NCBI GenBank assembly: GCA_035771165.1
Contig: JAWNZC010000288.1
Location: 228,501 to 292,500, forward strand
Source: Paragorgia papillata
Taxonomy: Eukaryota > Cnidaria > Anthozoa > Scleralcyonacea > Coralliidae
Length of the DNA stretch: 64,000 nucleotides
Direction: 5' to 3'
A model generated the notes under the pieces. It was given only the letters and a program-made list of their open reading frames with translations. It was not told the origin of the DNA and ran no database searches. This document shows positions 1 through 20,605 of the stretch, piece after piece (within the stretch, counting starts at the first letter, position 1; each line of letters opens with the position of its first letter). Position numbers and translations under genes: made by a program.

Positions 1-123
1 TTTTTAATAAAGCTTTTGGTAAGAATGCTCTAAATTTTGCTTTTGATGATTGATAGCGCGCATTCTCTTAGTTTTAGTAAAACGTGTTTACAATTAACCC
101 ATTATTTCTGCATTTATAAATAG

Positions 124-532
124 GGAGTGCAAGTAAAAAACAAGGCGTGGCTTTGCCATATCAAAGCATTATTAGTGGCACATCAGAATATTGTATGGAA
201 GGATTGCCTGATGGTCTTAACTTAAGAAAACCAAAAGACTACGGATCAGTTCAACTGAAACGAATTATTTCATGTGAAAAAACAATTAAGGTGGTACGTT
301 TCTTGTTTTTAACATTCTGTACATGATATCAGTGTTAATATCGGGGGCGTTATCTTATTCTTGTCCATGACGTTCTGAGCATATTCCTTCGTCAGAGTAC
401 GTCAGTATTTTGTTGTTGAAAATCTCGGTAATTCTCACTAATAACTCACTAATTACATGATATTCCTTAATCTGCAGATCAGAAAAACTGTAGAGAGTGA
501 TTTACTACCACCAAACCGTCAACAGCACCAGC

Positions 533-587
<55 letters not shown>

Positions 588-3500
588 GCAGCAGCAGCAG
601 CAGCAGCAGCAACGCCAACAACAAGAACAGCAGGAGCAACAGGAACAGCAACAACAACAACAACAGCAACATCAAGAACAGCAGCAACAACAACAGCAAC
701 AACAACAACAACAGCAACAACAACTGCAGCAACAGCAGCAGCAGCAACGACAACAACTGCAACAACAGGAACAACAGCAGCAACAACAGCAGCAACAACA
801 ACAACAACAACAACAACAACAGCAGCAGCAACAACAGCAACAACAACAACAACAACAACAACAGCAGCAGCAGCAGCAAGAACAGCAACAGCAGCAACAA
901 CAGCGGCAACAACATCAACACCAACAACAACATAACCATGAATCAAACAAAGCAGTTAGCAACTCGTCTCTTGTTCCTGGTGGAGTTGCGGAGAAAGACT
1001 ATAAAAGACTCAAATTTTATGAGGTTAATGACAATTCCGTGTTGTGTTGTATTGTGTTGTGTTGTGTTGTGTTGTGTTGTGTTGTATTGTGTTGTGCTGT
1101 GGTATGTTGTATTGTGTCGTGTTCTGAAGTGTCGCGTCGTATCGTCGCATTGTGTCGTACCGTCTGATGTTTTGTGTTACACCATATATTGAATGGTTGG
1201 AAGACATTTTCAAAATTACATTACAGAGAACCATAATATGTGATGACGACTTGACGGATTTTCAAGCCTACTTGCTTCAGTCAACGGAAACATGGGACGA
1301 ATTTGTAGAAGCTTGTCGCGAAACGCAAAGGTGCTTGTTCAAAATCATTCCAAAACTGAAGGATCCTGCGCGGTTGGTTATCTCAAAAGAACAGGTCTTA
1401 CTTAGGTAAATAGATTACTGTACTACAAACGCCACAACACGTATTATTTTAAGAAAAGTACTGTATGTATAAAATTATTATTTTCATTTATTAATGTTGT
1501 ATGTTGTATCATTTTAGTAAACGCAAATTTGTTCCAAAGTCATTACAAGACAGGAAATTGGAACCAGTAAAAACGTCAACAAACGGAAATTGTTTGTATA
1601 GTGCAGCCAGTTTTTTTATAGACCACGACGAGGACGACGATTTCATGGAACTTTTTCTGCGCTTATATTCCGTGGTATTTGCTGTCTTGAATGAAGAAAG
1701 TATCACTGAAAAGGTACGAGAAATATTTTATTTTTTCTAGCGTTTTAAATGGTTAAAAATGGAGCATTTTGATTGGTTTGCTAGCGGTCATCCAAAAGTG
1801 ATCAGTGCAGACCGCTCGCGGTTAATTTTAATTCTATTTTGAAAGAAATCAATTGTCTTTGCAGAGCGTTTAGACTTTCAAAATATTTTTGAACGTCTTT
1901 CTTAAGCATAAATTGGAAGTCTTACGCTTTTGTTTCTAAAAGTATTTGCTAGCTTTATTATACAATTATTGTAGTGTTAACAAAGCTATGAATATTCAAA
2001 AAAACATTTTATAACAAGGGCTCTAAATTTTTCTATTATAAAGATTTATTATATGGCACGGATTACTTCCGGTAAAATCACGCGCTGTGATTGGTTGCTG
2101 ACGGGGCGTGATTTCTCCGTAATGCCCACGGGCATTATGAAAATTGTTAATGCCCTACGATTGGAAACAAACAAAAAAATCCTAATAAGAAACTTTTATT
2201 GCGGAAAAATGGCGAAAATAGATGAAATAGACGACGATAAACATTATAAAAGTAAATTCTAGTATCCAGACGAGAAAGAAACAGAAGAAAATAACGCTAG
2301 TTCGGTGTTTTGACGAAGTTAAAGGAAGCGAAGACCAAGAAATACAAGATTGATTTTGAAATAAAAAGTGCCATATAATAAACTACTTAATAACCTCGAC
2401 CGTTCGGTCTTTACGGTAAAATATTAAACCTCTGTCTTGAGCGTATTAACCTCGCTATCGCTCGGTCAATACAGCAAGACCTCGGTTTAATATTTTACCG
2501 TAAAGACCTCACTCTCGGTTATTAAGTAGTTAATATTAGTTCTTTTTCCGCTTGAAGGGACTTCTTTTCCAGCTTTGTCAGGCTAAAGCAAAAATTGAGT
2601 AATATCAATTTATCTGCATATACTCAGTCAAAAACATGTAATATGTATTTGTTTTTAATTTTATTTACTTTTTTTAAGTGTGCATATTAAACCCGTTATA
2701 CTGTAGATACTAGACTTATAGACACTACTTTTTTAAATTTCATTTAAAGATTTCAGAAACATGGGCAGATTCGTTAGATGCGTTTTATGTAGCTTGTTCC
2801 ACGTCTTCCTCGCAACCTGTAAACATTCGTGAATTGTATAGAAGCGAAGCTGTCTCTTCGGTTCGTAACTATACGTTTTCAGGTATGTAATAATGCGCAT
2901 GCTATAGTATTTTGTTTTGCAATCTTACTAAAAAGGCATATGCTGGAATTATTTTCCGTGAACTATTCTTTGAAACAGTGGGAATTGACAGAGAAGAGGG
3001 TAAAGCAGGGTGGTTCATAGGATCATTTGCAGTTTATCAGATATATGTTAAACGAGTAACAGGTATTCAGTGTGATGATCGCCTAGCATTTGAAACCGGA
3101 AGTATATAGCTGTTTTATTTTATTTATTACTTGCCTTATTTATTACAATATACAGAAGACGCCTTAAATACTTGTGTCGCTACTTAGATTTTCACGCGTT
3201 CATACACTGTTATTTTCAAGGAGTAGTTTTAACTCGGGTGAGAGGATTAGATTAACTCCCTCAGGGGGGTTATTTTAACTACATTTGTGGGGATATAATA
3301 ACTCCAGCGGAGGGGTTTGTTAATTTCAAGGAGTAGAGGATAGGATTAAAAGATGGACAGACGGCAAGGTAACTCCGAAAGTGGAGTTTATTTAACCCCC
3401 AAAAACGGATTATTCTAGACCAATTTTTTACACTCATTTATATATATATATATTAATTTTTTACACTCACTTATATATATATATTTCTAAAATTCATTAA

Positions 3501-5433
3501 TAATTCATGAGGAAAACACAAAGAAAAATCATGAGCGTATCGGATCTATATATGTGATATAGACTCGCTCTACGTTTAGAGCCGATAAAGCCCGTACTGC
3601 AAGGTTTTTAAATGACTTCTAAAAATAATCACTTGATACGTTCATTGGCGTAGTAATTTTGAAAATTAAGCTTATCTCAGCCGTTAAAAACCAGCGAGAA
3701 ACGTAGAGCGAGTCTATATCACATATATAGAATTATAGATCCGATACGCTCATGATTTTTCTTTGTGTTTTCCTCATGAATTATTAATGAATTTTAGAAA
3801 TTTATATATATATATTTATATATATACTTATTTATTTTTATATATATTTATATACTTTTATATACTCTTTCTTTTTCTTTTTTTTTGAAAGGATTTCTTC
3901 AGATGTACTGGCTTGCGTTTGCCACTGGTTTGAATATCCAGCAGCATTGTTCACTTCCTGGAAGCGATCTCTACAATATATTAGTAGTAGTCAACCCTGA
4001 TAATCCAATGGCAAATATACTGTGGTGTCCCATCCAAAACAATAAGCCCTCTATCATGAACCACTTTGTACCACTGTTGCGATGCGATGAAGGTACAGTT
4101 TATCTGTATTCTAATTTTAACAATGAATGTTAACAATAATTTTTAATGCATTATAGCTATTATATACATCGTCATAGACGATTCGAACAAGAACGTGCTC
4201 GGCACACTTTCTTGTGGGTCAATGCAGATGTTCCCGGGTTTGTTTTTCTTTATTCTTTTTTAAATTACTTTAGTATTTTTTACCATATTCAGGTGTCAAA
4301 GCACACATGATTTAGACATGCGCATGCGCATTTTCTTTTGTTTTTTGTCCAAAAAGATCATTTCATTGGGGCTTTTTGGATCAAAAGTTTTCTAAAATGC
4401 ATTTTAACAGCGTCAGTTGTTGTTGTTGGGCGGTTTTTATGGTTTGTAGAGATGTTGGTGTGGGGTTACAGCGTCGAATGCATGCTTGGTAAACACTCAG
4501 CTGCATGGGGCAAGCTAATGTGGAGCCCAAAATCTAATTGATATAGAAACATTGGCTGATTGGAAACCTGCTTCAACCCAAAATTTAGGGTGTTGTGCTG
4601 TATTGTAACTGAATTTTGTGTATTTAAACATTTATTTATAGAATTTAATACATCAAGCAATGATTGGGAGATCCTTTGCGCAGCTGGTCATTTTTGTCAA
4701 GTTTTTAACTTGAATATTGGCAAATATCTTCCCTGGACGCAATGTGACTATTGTTTGCAGTGGTATCACAATGACTGTGTTGGCTTATGTAAAGGTCTCA
4801 GAAAAAATGTAATGTGGGACTGTGGTTGTGATATGGATATTGACAACTTTGGGTAAATTATTAGTTTAATCCTTGTATAGGATTGTCCATGGCCAACATG
4901 CCAAACTCTATTTCATTCAGATATATATATTTCAGGGTCAATCCAATTCCTTTTTAGCTCTTAATTTGCACACCTTAATTTTTAAATACTCGATTTATGA
5001 TGTATAGGACAGTGAAAGTGTTTACCAAAAGGAGGATTGAACAATTCGTCAAGAAGGAGAATGATGGAATGAAAGTAAAAACTCGATTTAGATGAATATA
5101 AGAGCTCAGCTATTAATTTGGATATGTAAATTTGTCTTTTTAATAATTTGTTTAAATAATTAAATAATTCAAAAAATTATGTTTAGGATCTTATGTTAAA
5201 AATCTGTAAACGTGAACTTCAGAGCTGGAGATTCTCGACTTTCGTAGCACGTCAGGCGAAACAAGGAGTATCAGTGTCAGTTGCAAGAACATTGCGTGAT
5301 GGGTATGTCAATTGTAAGGACGAGGATTTGGTGAGTTTTGATATTTGTGGTGTTATTCTGATTATTGAGCTGTTACTAAATTACTAACGTGTCTAACCTT
5401 AATAAATGAAATTTCAATTAATATTATTAGTAA

Positions 5434-5464
<31 letters not shown>

Positions 5465-5534
5465 GTTATTGTTATTGTTATTGTTATTGTTATTGTTATT
5501 GTTATTATTATTATTATTGTTATTGTTATTGTTA

Positions 5535-5599
<65 letters not shown>

Positions 5600-6260
5600 G
5601 GGGGAATTATTATTATTATTTTTTATTAAGGGAGAATATTTGCACACGATGATTGAAGAGAAATTTAGTAAAGAAAAGCAGCCCTATCCGCCTAATTGTG
5701 ACACAGCGACTTTGCGAAAATACTACTGGTCAGACGTAGTAACTCCTGAGGTGTGTAATGAACAATTTAATTTAGCAAAGCCAGGTATAAATTTGCCGTA
5801 CATATATAGTTTGTAAAAGCACCACACAATTAGACAATGTGTGGGAAAACCTTTTGAAAACGATGCTTTGTTGCTAAAGTATTTTAATTATTGTTCTTTG
5901 TGTAACCTGCACAAAAGGAAACATTAATTTTTATTCAACAAAAAGACAAAAACCTGAACAGAAATATTGAAAGACTTTTGGGCTTCTATCGCCATTTATT
6001 TACTAACCAGCAAACTACGTTCTATACAAGCTTTTTCAAACTTGCATGTATACATATTCAAATGTGTGTTATATGTGCGTGTGTGTACATGCATGCATAA
6101 ATTATGTGTACGTGTGTATGTATGTGTGTGGATGTGTGTTTCCTGATGCATCATGCAAGTAAAAATAAATGTGTTCTGATTTTATTCGCAGGTAGCCATA
6201 CACATTGCTTCCAAATATCTTCGCTGCAACAGATTTAGGAGTGAGATTTACATGAGATAA
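124..6260 (+). CDS. OTU-type cysteine protease with PHD finger and polyglutamine region, multi-exon, 5' partial
   Basis: Twelve exons joined by eye from GT-AG borders and matching phase: 124-293, 478-1023, 1227-1405, 1518-1713, 2750-2882, 3892-4092, 4157-4237 (least certain), 4642-4852, 5008-5074, 5187-5330, 5631-5750, 6192-6260 (TAA stop). The gene starts left of the window. Exon 478-1023 is mostly glutamine. The exon at 1518 carries NGNCLYSAASF, the OTU catalytic-Cys motif (usually DGNCLF/Y), and the exon at 3892 ends with NHFVPLL, the OTU catalytic-His motif, so the protease domain is split by two introns. Exon 4642 encodes a PHD finger (WTQCDYCLQWYHNDCVGLC, then WDCGC). OTU proteases cleave ubiquitin chains and PHD fingers bind histone tails; a nuclear deubiquitinase-like role is inference. 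The motif Asp is Asn here. For exon 4157-4237 a second reading frame also looks protein-like, but only the chosen one fits the phases of both neighbours. The gene converges on the KDZ transposase gene and could be its accessory gene or a host gene. Confidence 0.75.
520..931 (+). repeat. CAA/CAG tract coding for polyglutamine
   Basis: About 400 bp of mixed CAA and CAG codons, with a few CAT, CGA and GAA interruptions, lies inside an exon of the OTU-PHD gene. It encodes well over 100 residues that are nearly all Gln in the frame that joins the flanking exons. Pure CAA stretches near 535-585 and CAG stretches near 587-610 point to replication slippage. Confidence 0.9.
1036..1150. repeat. (TTGTG)n pentanucleotide microsatellite
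   Basis: Tandem TTGTG with substitutions, just inside the intron after exon 478-1023 of the OTU-PHD gene. Confidence 0.85.
2046..2382. mobile_element. MITE with 14-bp terminal inverted repeats
   Basis: The left end TTATTATATGGCAC (2046-2059) is matched by its reverse complement at 2369-2382. The element lies in the intron between the two OTU exons. It holds no plausible gene. A diverged sequence with similar ends lies at about 10207-10395, just past the KDZ gene, so this is probably a small family. Confidence 0.6.
2378..2536. repeat. Inverted repeat, hairpin-forming
   Basis: TAACTACTTAATAACC-type arms: about 2378-2440 reads as the reverse complement of about 2488-2536, including TTTACGGTAAAATATTAAAC and its complement. 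It abuts the MITE to its left. The remaining intron (2540-2750) shows nothing recognisable. Confidence 0.7.
3484..3800. mobile_element. Palindromic MITE-like element, family shared with 53.7-54.0 kb
   Basis: The outer arms (3484-3580 and 3700-3800) are reverse complements, carrying CTCATGAATTATTAATGA-type ends and ATCGGATC blocks. The centre (about 3610-3660) shares AATGACTTCTAAAA and TTCATTGGCGTAGTAATTTT with a second copy near 53.8 kb. Flanking TA microsatellites lie at about 3440-3484 and 3800-3860. It sits in an intron of the OTU-PHD gene. The stretch 2883-3480 upstream is intron with no clear feature. Confidence 0.65.
5427..5628. repeat. (TTA)n/(TTG)n trinucleotide microsatellite
   Basis: About 200 bp of TTA with interspersed TTG, inside the intron just upstream of exon 5631-5750 of the OTU-PHD gene. 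It may serve as a pyrimidine-rich stretch for that exon's acceptor. The long polyleucine reading frame across it is not a gene. Confidence 0.9.
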
Positions 6261-6355
6261 ATCTTCAGTAACATCACATCATTAGTGTAAATCTTGTGTT
6301 TGTAAATAACAACGCCAATTAAATCAGAAAATCTCCCTGTGTTTAGCATGTGTTA

Positions 6356-6361
6356 AATAAA
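6356..6361 (+). promoter_or_regulatory. Probable polyadenylation signal of the OTU-PHD gene
   Basis: AATAAA lies about 95 bp after the TAA stop. It is the first canonical signal downstream. From here to about 6870 there is only a short GGTTAT-rich stretch (about 6380-6415) and degenerate sequence leading into the satellite. Confidence 0.45.
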
Positions 6362-6839
6362 ATATATTCTATAATCTAGTTTGTGTTTGTGGTTATGGTT
6401 ATATGGTTATGGTTATGGCTAGAGTTACGATACGCGATTTTACGTTTACGATTACGATTCCAATCCAAATATTGGCCGGTACAGGTAATCGCATGGTTTG
6501 AGTGAAATTCCGGATTAACTCAAGCGAGTGAGTTTTTAAAGAGTAATGAAATTGTACGAAGTGCTATTTGAGCTCTTTGAGAAGTGTAAAAGCAAAAAAT
6601 CAAACAGACATTTACCTTTTCTAATGATGTTTTATACGAGCCAAACAAGAAGAACTTTCGAGCGTTAGTATTGCACTATCTAATAATTGCAGGCTCATTT
6701 CTCTTTAACTACTCAGAAGGGTGTTTCACACCACGACGTTTGTACATGCAAAAACCTCGGTTTCACCTCGATTTTCAACAAATTTCTCTGTGTTTGAATA
6801 TCCTAATGAAACACTCCTCCTCGTGTATGATATCGATAT

Positions 6840-9800
6840 GTTATCGCTTTTTACAAGTATACATATACAATTAGAGGATACTTTTTGTAGTAATACATTA
6901 GACATAACAGTTTCAGATAAAAATATTTCGATGTTTTAACTGTTCAACTAATAAAGTTGTTATACCAGCTAGGGCAACTTATATTAATGAATATTAACAG
7001 ACACACCAATTTCAGTATATATACGAAATTATGATATGCAATCAGGGGATACTTTTTGCAGTATATATACTGATGAAATCTTGAGGTTAAAATTTCGATG
7101 TTTTAACTGTTCAACTAATAAAGTTGTTATACCAGCTAGGGCTACTTATATTGGTTAATATTAACAGAGACCCCAATTCCAATGTATACACGAAATTATG
7201 ATATGCAATTAGCGGATACTTTTTGCAGTATATATACTGATGAAATCTTGAGGTTAAAATTTCGATGTTTTTACTGTTCAACTAATAAAGTTGTTATACC
7301 AGCTAAGGCTACTTATATTAATGAATATTAACAGACACACCAATTTCAGTATATATACGAAATTATGATATCGTGCCATTAGAGGATACTTTTTGCAGTA
7401 TATATACTGATGAAATCTTGATGTTAACGATGTTTTATTAACTGTAAAACCAATAAAGTTGTTATACCAGCTAGGGCTACTTATATTAATGTATACTAAA
7501 CAGAGACCCCAATTTCAGTATATATACGAAATTATGATATCATGCAATTAGAGGATACTTTTTGCAGTATATACACTGATGAAATCTTGATGTTAAAATT
7601 TCGATGTTTTAACTGTTCAACTAATAAAGTTGTTATACCAGCTAGGGCTACTTATATTGGTTAATATTAACAGAGACCCCAATTCCAATGTATACACGAA
7701 ATTATGATATGCAATTAGCGGATACTTTTTGCAGTATATATACTGATGAAATCTTGAGGTTAAAATTTCGATGTTTTTACTGTTCAACTAATAAAGTTGT
7801 TATACCAGCTAAGGCTACTTATATTAATGAATATTAACAGACACACCAATTTCAGTATATATACGAAATTATGATATCGTGCCATTAGAGGATACTTTTT
7901 GCAGTATATATACTGATGAAATCTTGATGTTAACGATGTTTTATTAACTGTAAAACCAATAAAGTTGTTATACCAGCTAGGGCTACTTATATTAATGTAT
8001 ACTAAACAGAGACCCCAATTTCAGTATATATACGAAATTATGATATCATGCAATTAGAGGATACTTTTTGCAGTATATACACTGATGAAATCTTGATGTT
8101 AAAATTTCGATGTTTTAACTGTTCAACTAATAAAGTTGTTATACCAGCTAGGGCTACTTATATTGGTTAATATTAACAGAGACCCCAATTCCAATGTATA
8201 CACGAAATTATGATATGCAATTAGCGGATACTTTTTGCAGTATATATACTGATGAAATCTTGAGGTTAAAATTTCGATGTTTTTACTGTTCAACTAATAA
8301 AGTTGTTATACCAGCTAGGGCAACTTATATTAATGAATATTAACAGACACACCAATTTCAGTATATATACGAAATTATGATATCGTGCCATTAGAGGATA
8401 CTTTTTGCAGTATATATACTGATGAAATCTTGATGTTAACGATGTTTTATTAACTGTAAAACCAATAAAGTTGTTATACCAGCTAGGGCGCTACTTATAT
8501 TAATGTATACTAAACAGAGACCCCAATTTCAGTATATATACGAAATTATGATATCATGCAATTAGAGGATACTTTTTGCAGTATATACACTGATGAAATC
8601 TTGATGTTAAAATTTCGATGTTTTAACTGTTCAACTAATAAAGTTGTTATACCAGCTAGGGCAACTTATATTAATGAATATTAACAGACACACCAATTTC
8701 AGTATATATACGAAATTATGATATCGTGCCATTAGAGGATACTTTTTGCAGTATATATACTGATGAAATCTTGATGTTAACGATGTTTTATTAACTGTAA
8801 AACCAATAAAGTTGTTATACCAGCTAGGGCTACTTATATTAATGTATACTAAACAGACACACCAATTTCAGTATATATACGAAATTATGATATCGTGCAA
8901 TTAGAGGATACTTTTTGCAGTATATATACTGATGAAATCTTGATGTTAAAATTTCGATGTTTTAACTGTTCAACTAATAAAGTTGTTATACCAGCTAGGG
9001 CAACTTATATTGATGAATATTAACAGAGACCCCAATTCCAATGTATATACGAAATTATGATATCATGCAATTAGGGGATACTTTTTGCAGTATATATACT
9101 GATGAAATCTTGATGTTAAAATTTCGATGTTTTAACTGTTCAACTAATAAAGTTGTTATACCAGCTAGGGCAACTTATATATACTGCAAAAAGTATCCTC
9201 TAATTGCATGATATCATAATTTCTTGAAATCTTGATGTTAACGATGTTTTATTAACTGTAAAACCAATAAAGTTGTTATACCAGCTAGGGCTACTTATAT
9301 TAATGTATACTAAACAGAGACCCCAATTTCAGTATATATACGAAATTATGATATCATGCAATTAGAGGATACTTTTTGCAGTATATACACTGATGAAATC
9401 TTGATGTTAAAATTTCGATGTTTTAACTGTTCAACTAATAAAGTTGTTATACCAGCTAGGGCTACTTATATTGGTTAATATTAACAGAGACCCCAATTTC
9501 AATGTATACACGAAATTATGATATGCAATTAGCGGATACTTTTTGCAGTATATATACTGATGAAATCTTGAGGTTAAAATTTCGATGTTTTTACTGTTCA
9601 ACTAATAAAGTTGTTATACCAGCTAAGGCTACTTATATTAATGAATATTAACAGACACACCAATTTCAGTATATATACGAAATTATGATATCGTGCCATT
9701 AGAGGATACTTTTTGCAGTATATATACTGATGAAATCTTGATGTTAACGATGTTTTATTAACTGTAAAACCAATAAAGTTGTTATACCAGCTAGGGCTAC

Positions 9801-10130
9801 TTATATTAATGTATACTAAACAGAGACCCCAATTTCAGTATATATACGAAATTATGATATCATGCAATTAGAGGATACTTTTTGCAGTATATACACTGAT
9901 GAAATCTTGATGTTAAAATTTCGATGTTTTAACTGTTCAACTAATAAAGTTGTTATACCAGCTAGGGCTACTTATATTAATGTATATTAACAGACGCGCC
10001 AATTTCAGTATATATACGAAATTATGATATCATGCAATTAGAAAATATTACTTTTTGCAGTATATATACTGATGAAATCTTGATGTTAAAATTTCGATGC
10101 TCCTGTTCAACCAATAAAGTTGGACTACTT
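6840..10130. repeat. Satellite of ~169-bp monomers with trimeric higher-order structure
   Basis: About nineteen tandem copies of a unit containing GGATACTTTTTGCAGTATAT, AATAAAGTTGTTATACCAGC and GAAATTATGATAT. Three monomer types follow one another: type A has GCAATTAGCGG, type B has GCCATTAGAGG with GATGTTAACGATG, type C has CATGCAATTAGAGG with TATACACTGATG. The type A marker recurs at about 7200, 7708 and 8214, giving a period of about 507 bp. The order is disturbed near 9180-9235, where a short piece is inverted. The array fills the space between the two convergent genes. Confidence 0.9.
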
Positions 10131-10206
10131 ATATTAAGAGATTATTAACCGAGAACGAGGTCTGATATTTTCCCGTACAGACCGAGTAAACGAGGTTAAT
10201 AAAGCG

Positions 10207-10395
10207 TTTATTGTATGGCTATTTCAAATTTTTCCATAATTATTGTATCAAACTTAGTGTGAAAACCTTAGAAATTCACGCGAGCAAAATCAACATCCGG
10301 GACAGCGGTCCGGATACGCATTTTTACGGACCGTGCGTTGACCAATCAGAACTCAGGATATTACAAAGCCATGTAATAATAATGAATATTAACAA
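10207..10395. mobile_element. Small inverted-repeat element similar to that at 2046-2382
   Basis: The ends TTATTGTATGGC and GCCATGTAATAATAA are roughly inverted, and the inside shares GACCAATCAGA-type sequence. It is diverged and the borders are uncertain. Confidence 0.35.
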
Positions 10396-10396
10396 T

Positions 10397-10411
10397 CTTC
10401 ATTTATTTAAA
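10397..10411 (-). promoter_or_regulatory. Probable polyadenylation signal of the KDZ gene
   Basis: On the minus strand AATAAA follows the stop codon within about 15 bp, which would give a very short 3' UTR. Confidence 0.4.
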
Positions 10412-20437
<10,026 letters not shown>

Positions 20438-20605
20438 TTCTGGTTCAACACATGAAAAATATCGAAAAGATGTGCGCCACCACATCGTGTTTGCAGCGGA
20501 TATACGTATGAGGGGAGCAGAGGGGATCCCTTAGCCTGGTATACATACTGGCGCGGCCAATGATTTTGTCAGTATATATACTATTGATTTCGGGTGTATC
20601 GGGTG

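Noticed and set aside
479..946. Long minus-strand polyvaline/polyleucine reading frames opposite the CAA/CAG tract
   Set aside because: Pure shadows of a trinucleotide repeat; the plus strand has matching splice sites and phases.
2912..3109. 65-codon frame as an extra OTU-PHD exon
   Set aside because: The flanking exons 2750-2882 and 3892-4092 already join in phase and give an expected OTU sequence.
5406..5647. Polyleucine and polyasparagine frames
   Set aside because: They are produced by a TTA/TTG microsatellite in an intron.
6840..10130. CRISPR-like regular repeats
   Set aside because: Units are contiguous without unique spacers and the DNA is eukaryotic; this is a satellite.
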